Assembly: GCF_020217485.1 (NCBI RefSeq)
Contig: NZ_JAEKMI010000014.1
Coordinates: 1 to 64,000 of the forward strand
Direction: 5' to 3'
DNA: 64,000 bases
From: Mycobacterium sp. WUMAC-067
Lineage (GTDB): Bacteria; Actinomycetota; Actinomycetes; Mycobacteriales; Mycobacteriaceae
Part shown: positions 40,562 to 50,439 of the stretch, one piece after another
How positions within the stretch are numbered: the first letter of the stretch is position 1
Layout of the letters: each line of letters starts with the position of its first letter
Position numbers and translations under genes: made by a program
The notes under the pieces: generated by a model
What the model was told of the DNA's origin: nothing
The model's database searches: none
Seen by the model: only the letters and a program-made list of their open reading frames with translations

Positions 40562-42514
40562 TCAACGCGGGCTCGTTGCCGAGCGGTCGCTGGACAAGAA
40601 TCGCCGGGCCAGGTTGTTCTCAGTCGACGCACCCTCTTCCCAGTGGGCGATCCACGGCCCGGTGCCCTCGGACTGATCGATGATCCCGGCCTCCAGCCAG
40701 CTGTACCGGCCCTGCAGCAGGTTGCGAGTCAGCTGCACATCGCTGCCGTCGGTGTTGTCCCACAACGCATGAAACAGCGTCTCCACCCGCAGCGTCGCTT
40801 GGGCGCAGAATGTTTCGGCCAGCTCGTAGGCCTGCTGGCCCACCACCGGATCGGCGGCACGTTGCGACTCCGCGTGCACGCAAGCCGCGGACATCGCGAA
40901 CAACTCGGCGCCGATGTCGACGACGCGGCCGAGGAATCCCTGCCGCTGCTCCAGCTTGGCCTGCCAGCGCGCCATGCCGTAGAACGTGTTCCGGGCGAGC
41001 TTGCGGCTGGAGCGTTCGATGAACCGGAGGTGTGCCGCCAGCGGGCCGAACTCGTGGTAGGCCCGCGGTCGCTGACCTTCACCGAAAACCAGCTGCGGCA
41101 ACCACTTTGCGTAGAATCCGCTCGCACCAACCGCCGCGGCGGCCTTCTGCCGCAGGCCGGTGTCGGGCTTGGCGAGGTCGCCGGCCGCGGCGAGGTGCGC
41201 GTCGACCGCCTCGCGCGCGATAAGCAGCCTCATGATCTCGCTGGACCCCTCGAAGATGCGATTGATCCGCAGGTCCCGCACCGCCTGTTCGACGGGCACG
41301 GCGCGTTCGCCCCGCGCGGCCAGCGACTCCGCGGTCTCATAGCCCCGTCCACCGCGGATCTGCATGACCTCGTCGGCGATCACACAGGCCATCTCGCTGG
41401 ACCACAACTTGGCCAACGCCGCCTCGATCCGGATGTCGTTGCGCCCTTCGTCGGCCATCTGCGCGGACAGCTCGAGCACGGCGTCCAGCGCGTAATTGGT
41501 GGCGGCGATGAACGAGAGCTTGCGGGCCACCGCTTCGTGCTCGGCCAGCGGCTTGCCCCACTGGACACGCTCACCGGACCATTCGCGCGCGATCTTCAAC
41601 GCCCACTTCGATGAGCCCGTCGCGCTGGCGGGGATCGACAACCGTCCGGCGTTGAGCGTGGTCAACGCGATCTTCAAACCGTCTCCTTCGGAGCCGATCA
41701 GGTTTTCGCGCGGGACCCGAACGCGGTGCAGCCTGGTGACGCCGTTCTCGATGCCGCGCAGGCCCATGAATTTGTTGCGCCGCTCCACGGTGATCCCGGG
41801 TGAATCGGCCTCGACGACGAAGGCGCTGATGCCGCCGCGGTGCCCTTCGCTGCGGGGCACCCGGGCCATGATCACCAGCAGCTCGGCGACCACACCGTTG
41901 GTAGTCCACAACTTCACGCCGTCGAGTTCGTAGGCCTGGCCGTCCTCGATGGGGGTCGCCGTCGACGCCAATCGGGCGGGATCGGAGCCGACGTCGGGTT
42001 CGGTGAGCAAAAACGCCGATATGGCCCCGGCGGCGCAGCGCGGCAAGAACTTCTGTTTCTGCTCGGGGGTCCCGGCGAGTTTGAGCGGCTCGGGCACCCC
42101 GATGGACTGATGCGCCGACAGCAGTGCGCCGAGACTGGGATGAACGCTCGTCACCATCATCAGCGCCCGGTTGTAGGCGACTTGCGACATGCCCAGGCCG
42201 CCGTATTCGGCCGGAATCTTCATCCCGAAGCAGCCCAGGTCGGCCAGTCCCTTCACGTATTCGTCGGGAATTTGCGCATCGCGTTCGATGACGCTGCCGT
42301 CGACGGTCTCCAGAAACTCGCGCACGCTGTCGAGAAACGCCCGGGTGCGGGTCTCGTCGGCTTCCGTGGGCGTGGGGAACGGGTGTATCAGCTCCAGCGG
42401 AAAACGGCCGAGAAACAATTCCTTTGCGAAGGACGGTTTATCCCAACCGGTTTCGCGAGACTCCTCGGCGAGCGCTCTCGCCTGTTCCTCGGTGACCTGC
42501 GCTTGCTGTGCCAT
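40562..42514 (-). CDS. fadE10: Acyl-CoA dehydrogenase FadE10
   Basis: The 650-residue FAD enzyme has the acyl-CoA dehydrogenase layout: PAEYGGLGMSQVAYNRAL, the FAD-contact AFLLTEPDVGSDPA, WTTNGVVAELLVI, and the C-terminal QIRGGRGYETAESLAARGE with RIFEGSSEIMRLLIA. The last ~200 residues are an extra domain beyond the usual ~390. It matches M. tuberculosis FadE10 in length as I recall. It is followed by a GST-like gene. Confidence 0.93.
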   Translation of the reverse strand: MAQQAQVTEEQARALAEESRETGWDKPSFAKELFLGRFPLELIHPFPTPTEADETRTRAFLDSVREFLETVDGSVIERDAQIPDEYVKGLADLGCFGMKIPAEYGGLGMSQVAYNRALMMVTSVHPSLGALLSAHQSIGVPEPLKLAGTPEQKQKFLPRCAAGAISAFLLTEPDVGSDPARLASTATPIEDGQAYELDGVKLWTTNGVVAELLVIMARVPRSEGHRGGISAFVVEADSPGITVERRNKFMGLRGIENGVTRLHRVRVPRENLIGSEGDGLKIALTTLNAGRLSIPASATGSSKWALKIAREWSGERVQWGKPLAEHEAVARKLSFIAATNYALDAVLELSAQMADEGRNDIRIEAALAKLWSSEMACVIADEVMQIRGGRGYETAESLAARGERAVPVEQAVRDLRINRIFEGSSEIMRLLIAREAVDAHLAAAGDLAKPDTGLRQKAAAAVGASGFYAKWLPQLVFGEGQRPRAYHEFGPLAAHLRFIERSSRKLARNTFYGMARWQAKLEQRQGFLGRVVDIGAELFAMSAACVHAESQRAADPVVGQQAYELAETFCAQATLRVETLFHALWDNTDGSDVQLTRNLLQGRYSWLEAGIIDQSEGTGPWIAHWEEGASTENNLARRFLSSDRSATSPR

Positions 42515-42611
42515 CGCAGCCTCCTTGCTAGACGACCGTCATGGGGTGTGGAGTACCCCATCTGCGGCTCGTCACCGAGCCGTCGCCGGCAAATTGGCCG
42601 AGTCGGGCGCG

Positions 42612-43019
42612 TTAGGAGTCGAGCTCCCGTGCCACGGCCTTGACCACCTCGGAGACTCGGCGCGCCGTCTTGCGGTCGGGGTAGCGGCCCTTGCGCAGCT
42701 CGGGCTGCACGGTGCTTTCCAGCAGCGTGATCATGTCCTCGACCATGCCGTGCAGTTCGTCGGGGTTGTGCTTGTGTTCGGCAGGCGCCTCGCGCCGCGC
42801 CTTAGTCAGGCTGGGCGGCGGCTCAATCAGCTTGAGGCTCAACGCTTGCGGCCCGCGGCGTCCGGAGGCGATACCGAATTCCACCCGCTGGCCGGCCTTG
42901 AGCCCCTCGACCCCGGCGGGCAGCGCCGACGAGCGGACGTAGACGTCTTCGCCGTCCTCTTGTGACAGGAAGCCGAAGCCCTTGTCAGCGTCGTACCACT
43001 TAACCTTGCCGGTCGGCAC
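42612..43019 (-). CDS. cspB: Cold-shock domain protein CspB (long form)
   Basis: The 135-residue protein has the cold-shock domain ([31 protein letters not shown]) and an extra C-terminal ~70 residues of helical sequence. The GTG at 43019 (VPTGKVKW) is chosen because AGGTGAG lies just upstream and the length fits the family. It binds nucleic acids through the RNP motifs KGFGFL and VYVRSS. The tail has no recognised function. Confidence 0.92.
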   Translation of the reverse strand: MPTGKVKWYDADKGFGFLSQEDGEDVYVRSSALPAGVEGLKAGQRVEFGIASGRRGPQALSLKLIEPPPSLTKARREAPAEHKHNPDELHGMVEDMITLLESTVQPELRKGRYPDRKTARRVSEVVKAVARELDS

Positions 43020-43184
43020 TGGTCTCACCTGCTTGTCTAACGGATCAATAGAAATAGGCAACACAATAAGCGTCCCGCCTGCGCAGGACGCCGTATTAAG
43101 AGTCTGATCCTACTCGGATGCGTGCCTAACGAGCACCCCCGTTATTCGTCACTCGGTACGCTTGGTATTACCCGCGGAGGAGAT

Positions 43185-43592
43185 ATGCGCCTGATCCTGA
43201 ACATCATCTGGCTTCTGTTCGGTGGCCTGTGGTTGGCCGCCGGATATCTCGTTGCGGCGCTCATCAGCTTTCTGCTGATCATCACCATCCCGTTCGGCTT
43301 CGCGTCGCTGCGCATCGCCTCTTACGCGCTGTGGCCGTTCGGCCGCACGATCGTCGCCAAGCCGACCTCCGGGTCCGGCGCGCTGATCGGAAACATCATC
43401 TGGGTGGTGCTGTTCGGGCTGTGGCTGGCGGTCGGTCATCTTGTCAGCGCGGTGACGATGGCGCTGACGATCGTCGGCATTCCGCTGGCGCTGGCCAATC
43501 TCAAACTGATTCCGGTGTCGCTGATGCCGCTGGGCAAGGAGATCGTTCCCCTCGACTCGCCGGTTCACCACGCGGCGCCGGTGGCCGCATGA
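43185..43592 (+). CDS. YccF-domain inner membrane protein
   Basis: The 135-residue protein has two YccF units: [27 protein letters not shown] and its repeat [27 protein letters not shown], each followed by a conserved [23 protein letters not shown] segment. A GGAGGAG ribosome site precedes the ATG at 43185. Its stop overlaps the moaA2 start by four bases. Function is unknown; the coupling with moaA2 is striking but may be accidental. Confidence 0.85.
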   Translation: MRLILNIIWLLFGGLWLAAGYLVAALISFLLIITIPFGFASLRIASYALWPFGRTIVAKPTSGSGALIGNIIWVVLFGLWLAVGHLVSAVTMALTIVGIPLALANLKLIPVSLMPLGKEIVPLDSPVHHAAPVAA

Positions 43593-44680
43593 CCCTGACG
43601 GCGTTGGGTTTCCCGACGGTGCGGAGCCGCCCTGACGGCCCGGCCGGCGACCGTGTCGTCGCCGAAGCACCGTCCGCGGGCCCGTTGGTGGACACCTACG
43701 GGCGGGTCGCCACGGATCTGCGGATCTCGCTGACCGATCGCTGCAATCTGCGGTGCACCTACTGCATGCCCGCCGAGGGCCTGGCCTGGTTGCCGGGCGA
43801 GCAACTGCTGACGGCCGGCGAGTTGGCCCGGCTGATGGACATCGCGGTCACCCGGTTGGGGGTCACCAATGTCCGGTTCACCGGCGGTGAGCCGTTGCTG
43901 GCGCGCCACCTCGAAGAGGTGATCGCCGCGGCGGCCGCGTTGCGGCCGCGCCCCGAGATCTCCCTGACCACCAACGGCGTCGGGCTGGCGCGGCGGGCCG
44001 CCGGGCTCGCCCGGGCGGGGCTGGACCGCGTCAACGTGTCGCTGGACACCGTGGATCGGCAGCATTTCGCGGCCATCACCCGCCGCGATCGCCTCGACGA
44101 CGTGCTGGCAGGGCTGGCTGCTGCCCACGAGGCCGGCCTGGCGCCGGTGAAGGTGAACGCCGTGCTCGACCCCGCGACCGGTCGCGAGGACGTGGTGGAG
44201 CTGTTGCGGTTCTGCCTCGAGCACGGCTACCAGTTGCGCGTCATCGAGCAGATGCCCCTGGACGCCGGGCACCAATGGCGCCGCGAGGCGGCGTTGAGCG
44301 CCGACGACGTGCTGGCCGCGCTGCGCCCGCATTTCCGGCTGCGGCCCGACCCGGCGCCGCGCGGGTCCGCTCCCGCCGAGCTCTGGCTGGTCGACGGGGG
44401 CCCCGGCACGCCGGGCGGCAAGGTGGGTGTCATCGCATCGGTCTCGCACGCGTTTTGCTCGACGTGTGACCGCACCCGGTTGACGGCCGACGGGCAGATC
44501 CGCAGCTGCCTGTTCGCGAAGGAAGAGACGGACCTTCGGGGGCTGTTGCGCAACGGCGCGCCGGACGAGGCGATCGAGGCGGCGTGGCGCACCGCGATGT
44601 GGGGCAAGCCCGCGGGCCACGGCATCAACGACCCGAACTTCATCCAGCCCGACCGCCCGATGAGCGCGATCGGTGGCTAG
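43589..44680 (+). CDS. moaA2: Molybdenum cofactor biosynthesis radical SAM enzyme MoaA
   Basis: The 363-residue protein has the radical-SAM cluster motif [25 protein letters not shown], and the second cluster region [27 protein letters not shown]. It converts GTP to the cyclic pyranopterin precursor with MoaC. The ATG at 43589 overlaps the YccF stop. It is followed at once by moaD2. The matching moaE2-mog-moaC2 genes lie on the other strand past rpfA. Confidence 0.92.
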   Translation: MTLTALGFPTVRSRPDGPAGDRVVAEAPSAGPLVDTYGRVATDLRISLTDRCNLRCTYCMPAEGLAWLPGEQLLTAGELARLMDIAVTRLGVTNVRFTGGEPLLARHLEEVIAAAAALRPRPEISLTTNGVGLARRAAGLARAGLDRVNVSLDTVDRQHFAAITRRDRLDDVLAGLAAAHEAGLAPVKVNAVLDPATGREDVVELLRFCLEHGYQLRVIEQMPLDAGHQWRREAALSADDVLAALRPHFRLRPDPAPRGSAPAELWLVDGGPGTPGGKVGVIASVSHAFCSTCDRTRLTADGQIRSCLFAKEETDLRGLLRNGAPDEAIEAAWRTAMWGKPAGHGINDPNFIQPDRPMSAIGG

Positions 44681-44963
44681 TCCCATGGGGCAGCCCCCCG
44701 TCCAGGAAACCGGCATCGGAGTGACGGTGCGCTACTTCGCGGCCGCCCACGCGGCCGCGGGCGTCGAGGCGGAGACGCTGGTGGTGCGCCCCGGCACCAC
44801 GGTCGGCGAGCTGGTCGAGCGGCTGGCCACGCGGGGATCGAGCCTCGCCACCGTGTTGAGCCGGTGCTCCTACCTGTGCGACGGGGTCGCCGTGCGCGAC
44901 GAGACCACAACGTTGCGATCCGGTGACACGATCGATGTCTTGCCGCCCTTTTCCGGCGGCTGA
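44673..44963 (+). CDS. moaD2: Molybdopterin synthase sulfur carrier MoaD
   Basis: The 96-residue ubiquitin-fold protein ends in the functional Gly-Gly (PPFSGG), which is thiocarboxylated and used by MoaE. The core includes [20 protein letters not shown] and [11 protein letters not shown]. The GTG at 44673 overlaps the moaA2 stop; an ATG at 44685 is an alternative. It partners with MoaE2, encoded about 1.3 kb away on the minus strand. Confidence 0.88.
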   Translation: MASPMGQPPVQETGIGVTVRYFAAAHAAAGVEAETLVVRPGTTVGELVERLATRGSSLATVLSRCSYLCDGVAVRDETTTLRSGDTIDVLPPFSGG

Positions 44964-44966
44964 AAC

Positions 44967-44982
44967 TGTGAAACATCTCACA
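44967..44982 (+). promoter_or_regulatory. CRP-family binding site upstream of rpfA
   Basis: TGTGAAACATCTCACA is a perfect match to the TGTGA-N6-TCACA consensus of CRP/FNR-type regulators. It lies four bases after the moaD2 stop and ~430 bp upstream of the rpfA start. rpfA in M. tuberculosis is a reported target of CRP (Rv3676). Two ATAACGG units follow at 44982-44988 and 44993-44999. Confidence 0.8.
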
Positions 44983-45180
44983 TAACGGAACGATAACGGC
45001 GCGATCACGGTCCAATCTCGCGTGTAATGACCTGCGCAAATACCGTGTGTTGCTGCGGTTTTCGCAGATGGCCGAGAGCGAAACGCCAGGTGTCGCGACA
45101 CGTGACGCGACCAACAGAAACCGTTACGGTCTCCGAAGGCTCGCCAGCTATCCCGATTGGCGGACCTCCCCTCCCTATCG

Positions 45181-45366
45181 CGCCGAGCTCCATCCAATAG
45201 GCGGGGGCAACCAACTCATGGATGGAGACGGGGGACCCACCGGTCCACCGTGATCGGACTGGGGCCGCTCGCGGCTCCTAGGGGTGAAGCCGGCGTCGTC
45301 GTTTCGATTGACCACGTCGGCCGGGTGGCCTCTCCAACCCGAACCCGACAGCTGACCTCGCAGGCG
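45181..45366 (+). ncRNA. c-di-AMP riboswitch (ydaO/yuaA type) in the rpfA leader
   Basis: The leader contains the conserved ydaO elements: CGCCGAG at 45181-45187 pairing with CTCG...GGCG at 45357-45366, GGGGGACCCA at 45230-45239, CCTAGGGGTGAAG at 45277-45289, and ACCCGAACCCGACAGCTGAC near 45337-45356. These match actinobacterial c-di-AMP riboswitches that precede rpf genes. The ribosome site GAGAGGAA lies only a few bases after the aptamer, so ligand binding could control rpfA expression. Boundaries are approximate. Confidence 0.8.
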
Positions 45367-45371
45367 CGTGA

Positions 45372-46202
<831 letters not shown>

Positions 46203-46224
46203 GGCGCTACCGCCAGATTCCCCG

Positions 46225-46256
46225 CACGCCCCGAAAACCCTCCTGTTCGGGGCGTG
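46225..46256. terminator. Bidirectional hairpin between rpfA and moaE2
   Basis: CACGCCCCGAA at 46225-46235 pairs perfectly with TTCGGGGCGTG at 46246-46256, an 11-bp stem with a 10-nt loop. It lies 23 bp after the rpfA stop and 47 bp before the moaE2 stop, between convergent genes. No U tract follows, as is common in mycobacteria. Confidence 0.65.
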
Positions 46257-46302
46257 TCGGGCATGGCGCGGCTGCTACCTGGGGGCTGAGATCGCCACGG
46301 CG

Positions 46303-46728
46303 TCAGGCCGAACCCACCCACTCCTCGGTGCCGTCGGCGAAGAATTGGTGCTTCCACACCGGTAGCCGCGCCTTGATGGTGTCGACCAGCTGCGCGCAGG
46401 TGGTAAATGCCGCCTGCCGGTGATCGGCGGCGACCGCCGCGACCAATGCCGCCTCTCCGATGTGCAGCACACCGATTCGGTGGCTGGCGGCGACGGCGCG
46501 CACGCCGCCGGACTGCGCCGCCACATCGGCCACCACGTCGGCCATGACCTGGGCGGCCGACGGGTGGGCCGAGTACTCCAGCCGCACCACCCGGCGCCCG
46601 ACGTCGTGGTCGCGGATCATGCCGACGAACCCGACGATGGCCCCGGCCGACTGGTGGCCGACCAGTTCCTCATGCTCAGCCAGAAAAATCGGGTGCTCGG
46701 TCATGGCTGCGCGCACGACCAACGTCAT
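46303..46728 (-). CDS. moaE2: Molybdopterin synthase catalytic subunit MoaE
   Basis: The 141-residue protein has the MoaE features [56 protein letters not shown] and the C-terminal [16 protein letters not shown]. It converts precursor Z to molybdopterin using thiocarboxylated MoaD2. Its ATG overlaps the mog gene by a few bases. Confidence 0.92.
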   Translation of the reverse strand: MTLVVRAAMTEHPIFLAEHEELVGHQSAGAIVGFVGMIRDHDVGRRVVRLEYSAHPSAAQVMADVVADVAAQSGGVRAVAASHRIGVLHIGEAALVAAVAADHRQAAFTTCAQLVDTIKARLPVWKHQFFADGTEEWVGSA

Positions 46729-47207
46729 CGCTGGTGGTCTTTACCGGCGAGTTGATCGAGCGCGTGGTCGAGCACGTCGGCCAGCACCCCGAGCCCGTCG
46801 CGCACCCCACCCGGGGAACCCGGCAGGTTGACGATCAGGGTCCGCCCGGCCACCCCGCACACGCTGCGGGACAATACCGACGTCGGCACCTTCGGAAGGC
46901 CCGACTGGCGGATTGCCTCCGCCAGTCCGGGAATGAGGTAGTCGATGACGGCCACAGTCTGGTCCGGCGTGCTGTCGCTGGGTGAGATGCCGGTGCCGCC
47001 GGAGGTGAGGATGACGTCGACGTCGTCATCGATCGCCTTGCGCAGCGCATCACCGACCGGTGGGCCATCGGCGACCACCTCCGGCTCCCCGGGCGAAAAG
47101 CCCCGCTGCGTCAGCCATTCGGTGATGATCGGCCCGCATCGGTCTTCGTACTGTCCGGCCGACGCCCGGGTCGAGGCGATGATGACGCGGGCCGATCGGG
47201 TGCTCAT
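46725..47207 (-). CDS. mog: Molybdopterin adenylyltransferase-type protein Mog/MoaB
   Basis: The 160-residue protein has the MoeA/MogA-type fold with [20 protein letters not shown] and the substrate-binding region [17 protein letters not shown]. It is expected to activate molybdopterin for metal insertion. The start at 47207 gives the known length, and the gene overlaps both moaC2 (by four bases) and moaE2, so the three are translationally coupled. Confidence 0.9.
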   Translation of the reverse strand: MSTRSARVIIASTRASAGQYEDRCGPIITEWLTQRGFSPGEPEVVADGPPVGDALRKAIDDDVDVILTSGGTGISPSDSTPDQTVAVIDYLIPGLAEAIRQSGLPKVPTSVLSRSVCGVAGRTLIVNLPGSPGGVRDGLGVLADVLDHALDQLAGKDHQR

Positions 47208-47734
47208 GACCGCGTCCACATTCCGGTTTTGCCGCCTTCCTTGCGCAGGACTCGAATGTCATCGATCCGCGCGGCCGGGTCGACCGCTTTGATCATGTCG
47301 TAGAGCGTCAGGGCCGCGACGCCGACGGCGGTCAGCGCTTCCATCTCCACCCCCGTGCGATCGGTGCTGCGCACCGTCGCGGTGATCTCGATGTCCGACT
47401 CCGCGACGTCGAAGTCGATGTCGACCCCGGTCAGCGCGAGCTGATGGCAGAGCGGGATGAGATCGCTGGTGCGCTTTGCCGCCTGGATACCCGCCACCCG
47501 GGCGGTGGCCAGCGCGTCGCCCTTGGGCAGGCCCCCGGTCGAGATCAGGGCGACTACGTGGGCCGACGTGCGCAGGGCGCCCGCGGCGACGGCGGTCCGC
47601 TTGGTGGCTACCTTCTCGCTGACGTCGACCATGTGCGCCGCCCCCTGGTCGTCCACGTGTGACAGCGCACCCGGGTGGGATTCTCCCGACGCCCAGGTCG
47701 TCGAGGCTTTCGAGGCCTCAGAGGCCCTAGCCAT
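47204..47734 (-). CDS. moaC2: Cyclic pyranopterin monophosphate synthase MoaC
   Basis: The 176-residue protein has the MoaC core: [19 protein letters not shown], the catalytic [17 protein letters not shown], and [27 protein letters not shown]. It forms precursor Z with MoaA. The N-terminal ~24 residues are variable. It is the first of the moaC2-mog-moaE2 group and follows a small hypothetical gene by nine bases. Confidence 0.9.
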   Translation of the reverse strand: MARASEASKASTTWASGESHPGALSHVDDQGAAHMVDVSEKVATKRTAVAAGALRTSAHVVALISTGGLPKGDALATARVAGIQAAKRTSDLIPLCHQLALTGVDIDFDVAESDIEITATVRSTDRTGVEMEALTAVGVAALTLYDMIKAVDPAARIDDIRVLRKEGGKTGMWTRS

Positions 47735-47743
47735 GTGGGAGAC

Positions 47744-47953
47744 CTACCGATTGACGACGGTGACCGGGTGCAGGTAGGGCAGCTCGGTGGAGGGCAGCGG
47801 GAACGTCAGCTCGCCGAAGGGCGACAGCGCACCGGTCCGGTCGGTCACGAGTTCACTGACCGCGTGGTCGTCGGGGTCCGTCGTCGGCCAGCCGTTGTCG
47901 ACATACTTGGATTTGCGAGCTTTGCCCTCAGCAGTGTCAGCCACGAGGTCCAT
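47744..47953 (-). CDS. Small conserved hypothetical protein (Rv0863-like)
   Basis: The 69-residue protein is hydrophilic with no signal or membrane segment. Conserved-looking pieces are [33 protein letters not shown] and the C-terminal [18 protein letters not shown]. It heads the minus-strand moaC2-mog-moaE2 group and is divergent from the helicase-associated gene at 48065. Function unknown. Confidence 0.65.
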   Translation of the reverse strand: MDLVADTAEGKARKSKYVDNGWPTTDPDDHAVSELVTDRTGALSPFGELTFPLPSTELPYLHPVTVVNR

Positions 47954-48064
47954 TCTGACAGGTGGCCCCGACGCGCGTGGCGCAAGACCGTAGGTTCGAG
48001 TCGCCGGGCGCCCGCCGCTTTGCTGTCTGCTGGGTACCGGCCACCTGCTTTACGCTGGTCAGCG

Positions 48065-50323
48065 ATGACCGACAACACCCCGGATATCCCGCTGGGGTCG
48101 TGGCTGGCCGAGTTGCCCGACGAGCGCCTGATCCGACTGCTGGAATTACGGCCGGACCTCGCCCAGCCCCCGCCCGGCAGCATCGCCGCGCTGGCGGCCC
48201 GAGCTCAGGCCCGCCAGTCGATCAAGGCTGCCACCGACGACCTCGACTTCCTGCGGCTGGCGGTGCTCGACGCGCTGCTGGTGCTGCAGGCCGACGCGGA
48301 ACCGGTGCCGACCGCGAAGCTGCTGGCGCTCATCGGGGACCGCGCCCCCGAAGGCGACGTCCTCGACGCGGTCGACGACCTCCGGCAACGCGTCCTGGTC
48401 TGGGGCGAGACCGCGCTGCGGGTCGCCCCGGACGCCGGGACCGGAATGCCGTGGCATCCGGGGCAGGTCATTCTCGAGGACACCTCGCGCGGCGCCGAGC
48501 AGATCGCCGGCCTGATCGACGACCTCAACCAGGCGCAGCTCGAGGTGCTGGAGAAACTCCTCGAAGGTTCGCCGATGGGCCGCACCCGTGACGCCGCGCC
48601 CGGCGCACCGGCGGACCGCCCGGTGCCCCAGCTGCTGACGATGGGTCTGTTGCGGCGCATCGACGCCGAGACCGTGATCCTGCCCCGCTACGTGGGACAG
48701 GTGCTGCGCGGCGAGCAGCCCGGTCCCATGCAGCTGACCGCGCCCGACCCGGTTGTGTCGACCGCCACGGCCGACGATGCCGACGCGACCGCCGCCGGAG
48801 CGGCCATCGACCTGCTGCGCGAACTCGACGTCCTACTCGAAACACTTTCCGCCGCACCGGTTTCCGAGCTGCGCAGCGGGGGCCTGGGAATCCGGGACGT
48901 CAAGCGGCTGAGCAAGGTGACCGGCATCGACGAGCCGCGGCTGGGGTTGATCCTGGAAGTCGCCGCGGCCGCCGGATTGATCGCCAGCGGCATGCCTGAC
49001 CCCGAACCCACCGTCGGTGAGGCACCGTACTGGGCGCCGACGGTCGCCACCGACCGGTTCGCCGCGCTGTCCACCGCCGAGCGCTGGCAGCTGCTGGCCG
49101 GCAGTTGGCTCGACCTTCCCAGCCGCCCGACGCTGATCGGTACGCGCAGCCCCGACGCCAAACCCTATGGGGCTCTTACCGATGCCCTGTATTCCACGGC
49201 CGCACCGCTGGATCGCCGACTGTTGCTCGGTATGTTGTCTGAGCTCCCGCCCGGCGCCGGTGTCAACGCGGCGGAAGCATCGGCCGCGCTGATCTGGCGG
49301 CGGCCGCGCTGGGCCAAGCGGTTACAGCCGGGGCCCGTCGGGGATCTGCTCACCGAATGCCATGCCATGGGCCTGGTGGGGCGCGGGGCGATCAGCACGC
49401 CCGGCCGGGCGCTGCTGGACGTGGACGCCGATCCGCAGGCCGCGATCGACGCGATGGCCCGGGCGCTACCCAAACCGGTCGATCACTTCCTGGTGCAGGC
49501 GGACCTGACCGTTGTCGTGCCCGGCCCGCTGCAGCGCGACCTGGCCGAGCAACTCGCCACGGTGGCCACCGTCGAATCGGCCGGGACGGCAATGGTGTAC
49601 CGCGTCAGCGAACAGTCGATCCGGCATGCGCTCGACGTCGGCAAGACCCGCGACTGGATGCACGCCCTGTTCGCCAAACACTCCAAAACACCAGTGCCCC
49701 AAGGGCTTACCTACCTCATCGACGACGTCGCGCGCAGGCACGGGCAGCTGCGGATCGGCATGGCCGCGTCGTTCGTGCGTTGCGAGGATCCGGCGCTGCT
49801 TGCCCAGGCCGTGGCCGCTCCCGCGACCGAAGACGTGCAGCTGCGCGCCCTGGCCCCCACGGTGGCGGTGTCGCCGGCGCCGATCGGCGAGGTGCTCGCC
49901 GCGCTGCGGGCGGCCGGCTTCGCCCCGGCGGCCGAAGACTCCACGGGCGCCATCGTCGACGTTCGGCCCCGTGGCGCCCGGGTGGCCACGCCGCAGCAAC
50001 GCCGCCCGTATCGCCCCGTGCGGCGTCCCAACAGCGAAAGCCTGCAGGCGGTCGTCGCGGTGCTGCGCAAGGTCACCGCCGCACCGTTCGGCAACATCCG
50101 CGTCGACCCGGCGGCCACCATGACCCTGTTGCAGCGCGCCGCCAGGGAACAAGGCACCCTGGTGATCGGTTATCTAGACGCGGCCGGCGTGGCGACCCAG
50201 CGCGTCGTGTCGCCGATCACCGTCCGGGGCGGTCAGCTGGTGGCCTTTGATTCGGCTTCGGGGAGGCTGCGCGACTTCGCCATCCACCGCATCACGTCGG
50301 TGGTGTCGGCCCCCGGCCGATAA
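48065..50323 (+). CDS. Helicase-associated protein with XPB-type N-terminal domain (Rv0862c-like)
   Basis: The 752-residue protein contains no Walker A or DExH motif. Its C-terminal ~270 residues start with DHFLVQADLTVVVPGP and continue through PVPQGLTYLIDDVARRHGQLRIG and APIGEVLAALRAAGF. They align by eye with the first ~170 residues of the XPB helicase encoded directly downstream (LIVQSDKTVLLEVD, AVPQPLLVDIVDTMARYGRLQLV). It probably partners or regulates XPB. N-terminal features include SWLAELPDERLIRLLELRPDLA. The ATG at 48065 lies just after the divergent promoter region. Confidence 0.82.
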   Translation: MTDNTPDIPLGSWLAELPDERLIRLLELRPDLAQPPPGSIAALAARAQARQSIKAATDDLDFLRLAVLDALLVLQADAEPVPTAKLLALIGDRAPEGDVLDAVDDLRQRVLVWGETALRVAPDAGTGMPWHPGQVILEDTSRGAEQIAGLIDDLNQAQLEVLEKLLEGSPMGRTRDAAPGAPADRPVPQLLTMGLLRRIDAETVILPRYVGQVLRGEQPGPMQLTAPDPVVSTATADDADATAAGAAIDLLRELDVLLETLSAAPVSELRSGGLGIRDVKRLSKVTGIDEPRLGLILEVAAAAGLIASGMPDPEPTVGEAPYWAPTVATDRFAALSTAERWQLLAGSWLDLPSRPTLIGTRSPDAKPYGALTDALYSTAAPLDRRLLLGMLSELPPGAGVNAAEASAALIWRRPRWAKRLQPGPVGDLLTECHAMGLVGRGAISTPGRALLDVDADPQAAIDAMARALPKPVDHFLVQADLTVVVPGPLQRDLAEQLATVATVESAGTAMVYRVSEQSIRHALDVGKTRDWMHALFAKHSKTPVPQGLTYLIDDVARRHGQLRIGMAASFVRCEDPALLAQAVAAPATEDVQLRALAPTVAVSPAPIGEVLAALRAAGFAPAAEDSTGAIVDVRPRGARVATPQQRRPYRPVRRPNSESLQAVVAVLRKVTAAPFGNIRVDPAATMTLLQRAAREQGTLVIGYLDAAGVATQRVVSPITVRGGQLVAFDSASGRLRDFAIHRITSVVSAPGR

Positions 50324-50340
50324 TGAATGGCATGCCGGGC

Positions 50341-50430
50341 ACGATGCAGAGCGAAGCGATGAGGAGAAGTGGCGCCTAGATGCGCGCCGACGACGATGCA
50401 GAGCGAAGCGATGAGGAGAAGTGGCGCCTA
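50341..50430 (+). repeat. MIRU-like direct repeat pair, 38 bp, period 52
   Basis: A 38-bp unit (core CGATGCAGAGCGAAGCGATG, AGGAGAAGTGGCGCC) occurs identically at 50341-50378 and 50393-50430. Each copy carries a GAGGAG ribosome site placed to serve an ATG: 50380 after the first copy and xpb at 50432 after the second. Sequence and overlapping start/stop design resemble mycobacterial interspersed repetitive units (MIRU). Confidence 0.85.
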
Positions 50431-50439
50431 AATGACTGA
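50380..50439 (+). CDS. Repeat-encoded 19-residue leader ORF overlapping xpb
   Basis: The ATG at 50380 follows the ribosome site of the first repeat copy and reads MRADDDAERSDEEKWRLND, ending at TGA 50437-50439, after the xpb ATG at 50432. MIRU elements are known to carry small ORFs that overlap the next gene this way, which can couple translation of the flanking genes. The charged peptide has no recognised fold. Whether it is translated is unknown. Confidence 0.4.
   Translation: MRADDDAERSDEEKWRLND

Noticed and set aside
39704..41614. Long plus-strand open frame antisense to the GST-like gene and fadE10
   Set aside because: It is a high-GC antisense shadow: Arg/Gly/His-rich, no domain, and both opposite-strand genes are well supported.
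50341..50430. Repeat pair as a CRISPR array
   Set aside because: Only two copies with a 14-bp spacer and embedded ribosome sites; it fits a MIRU-type element instead.
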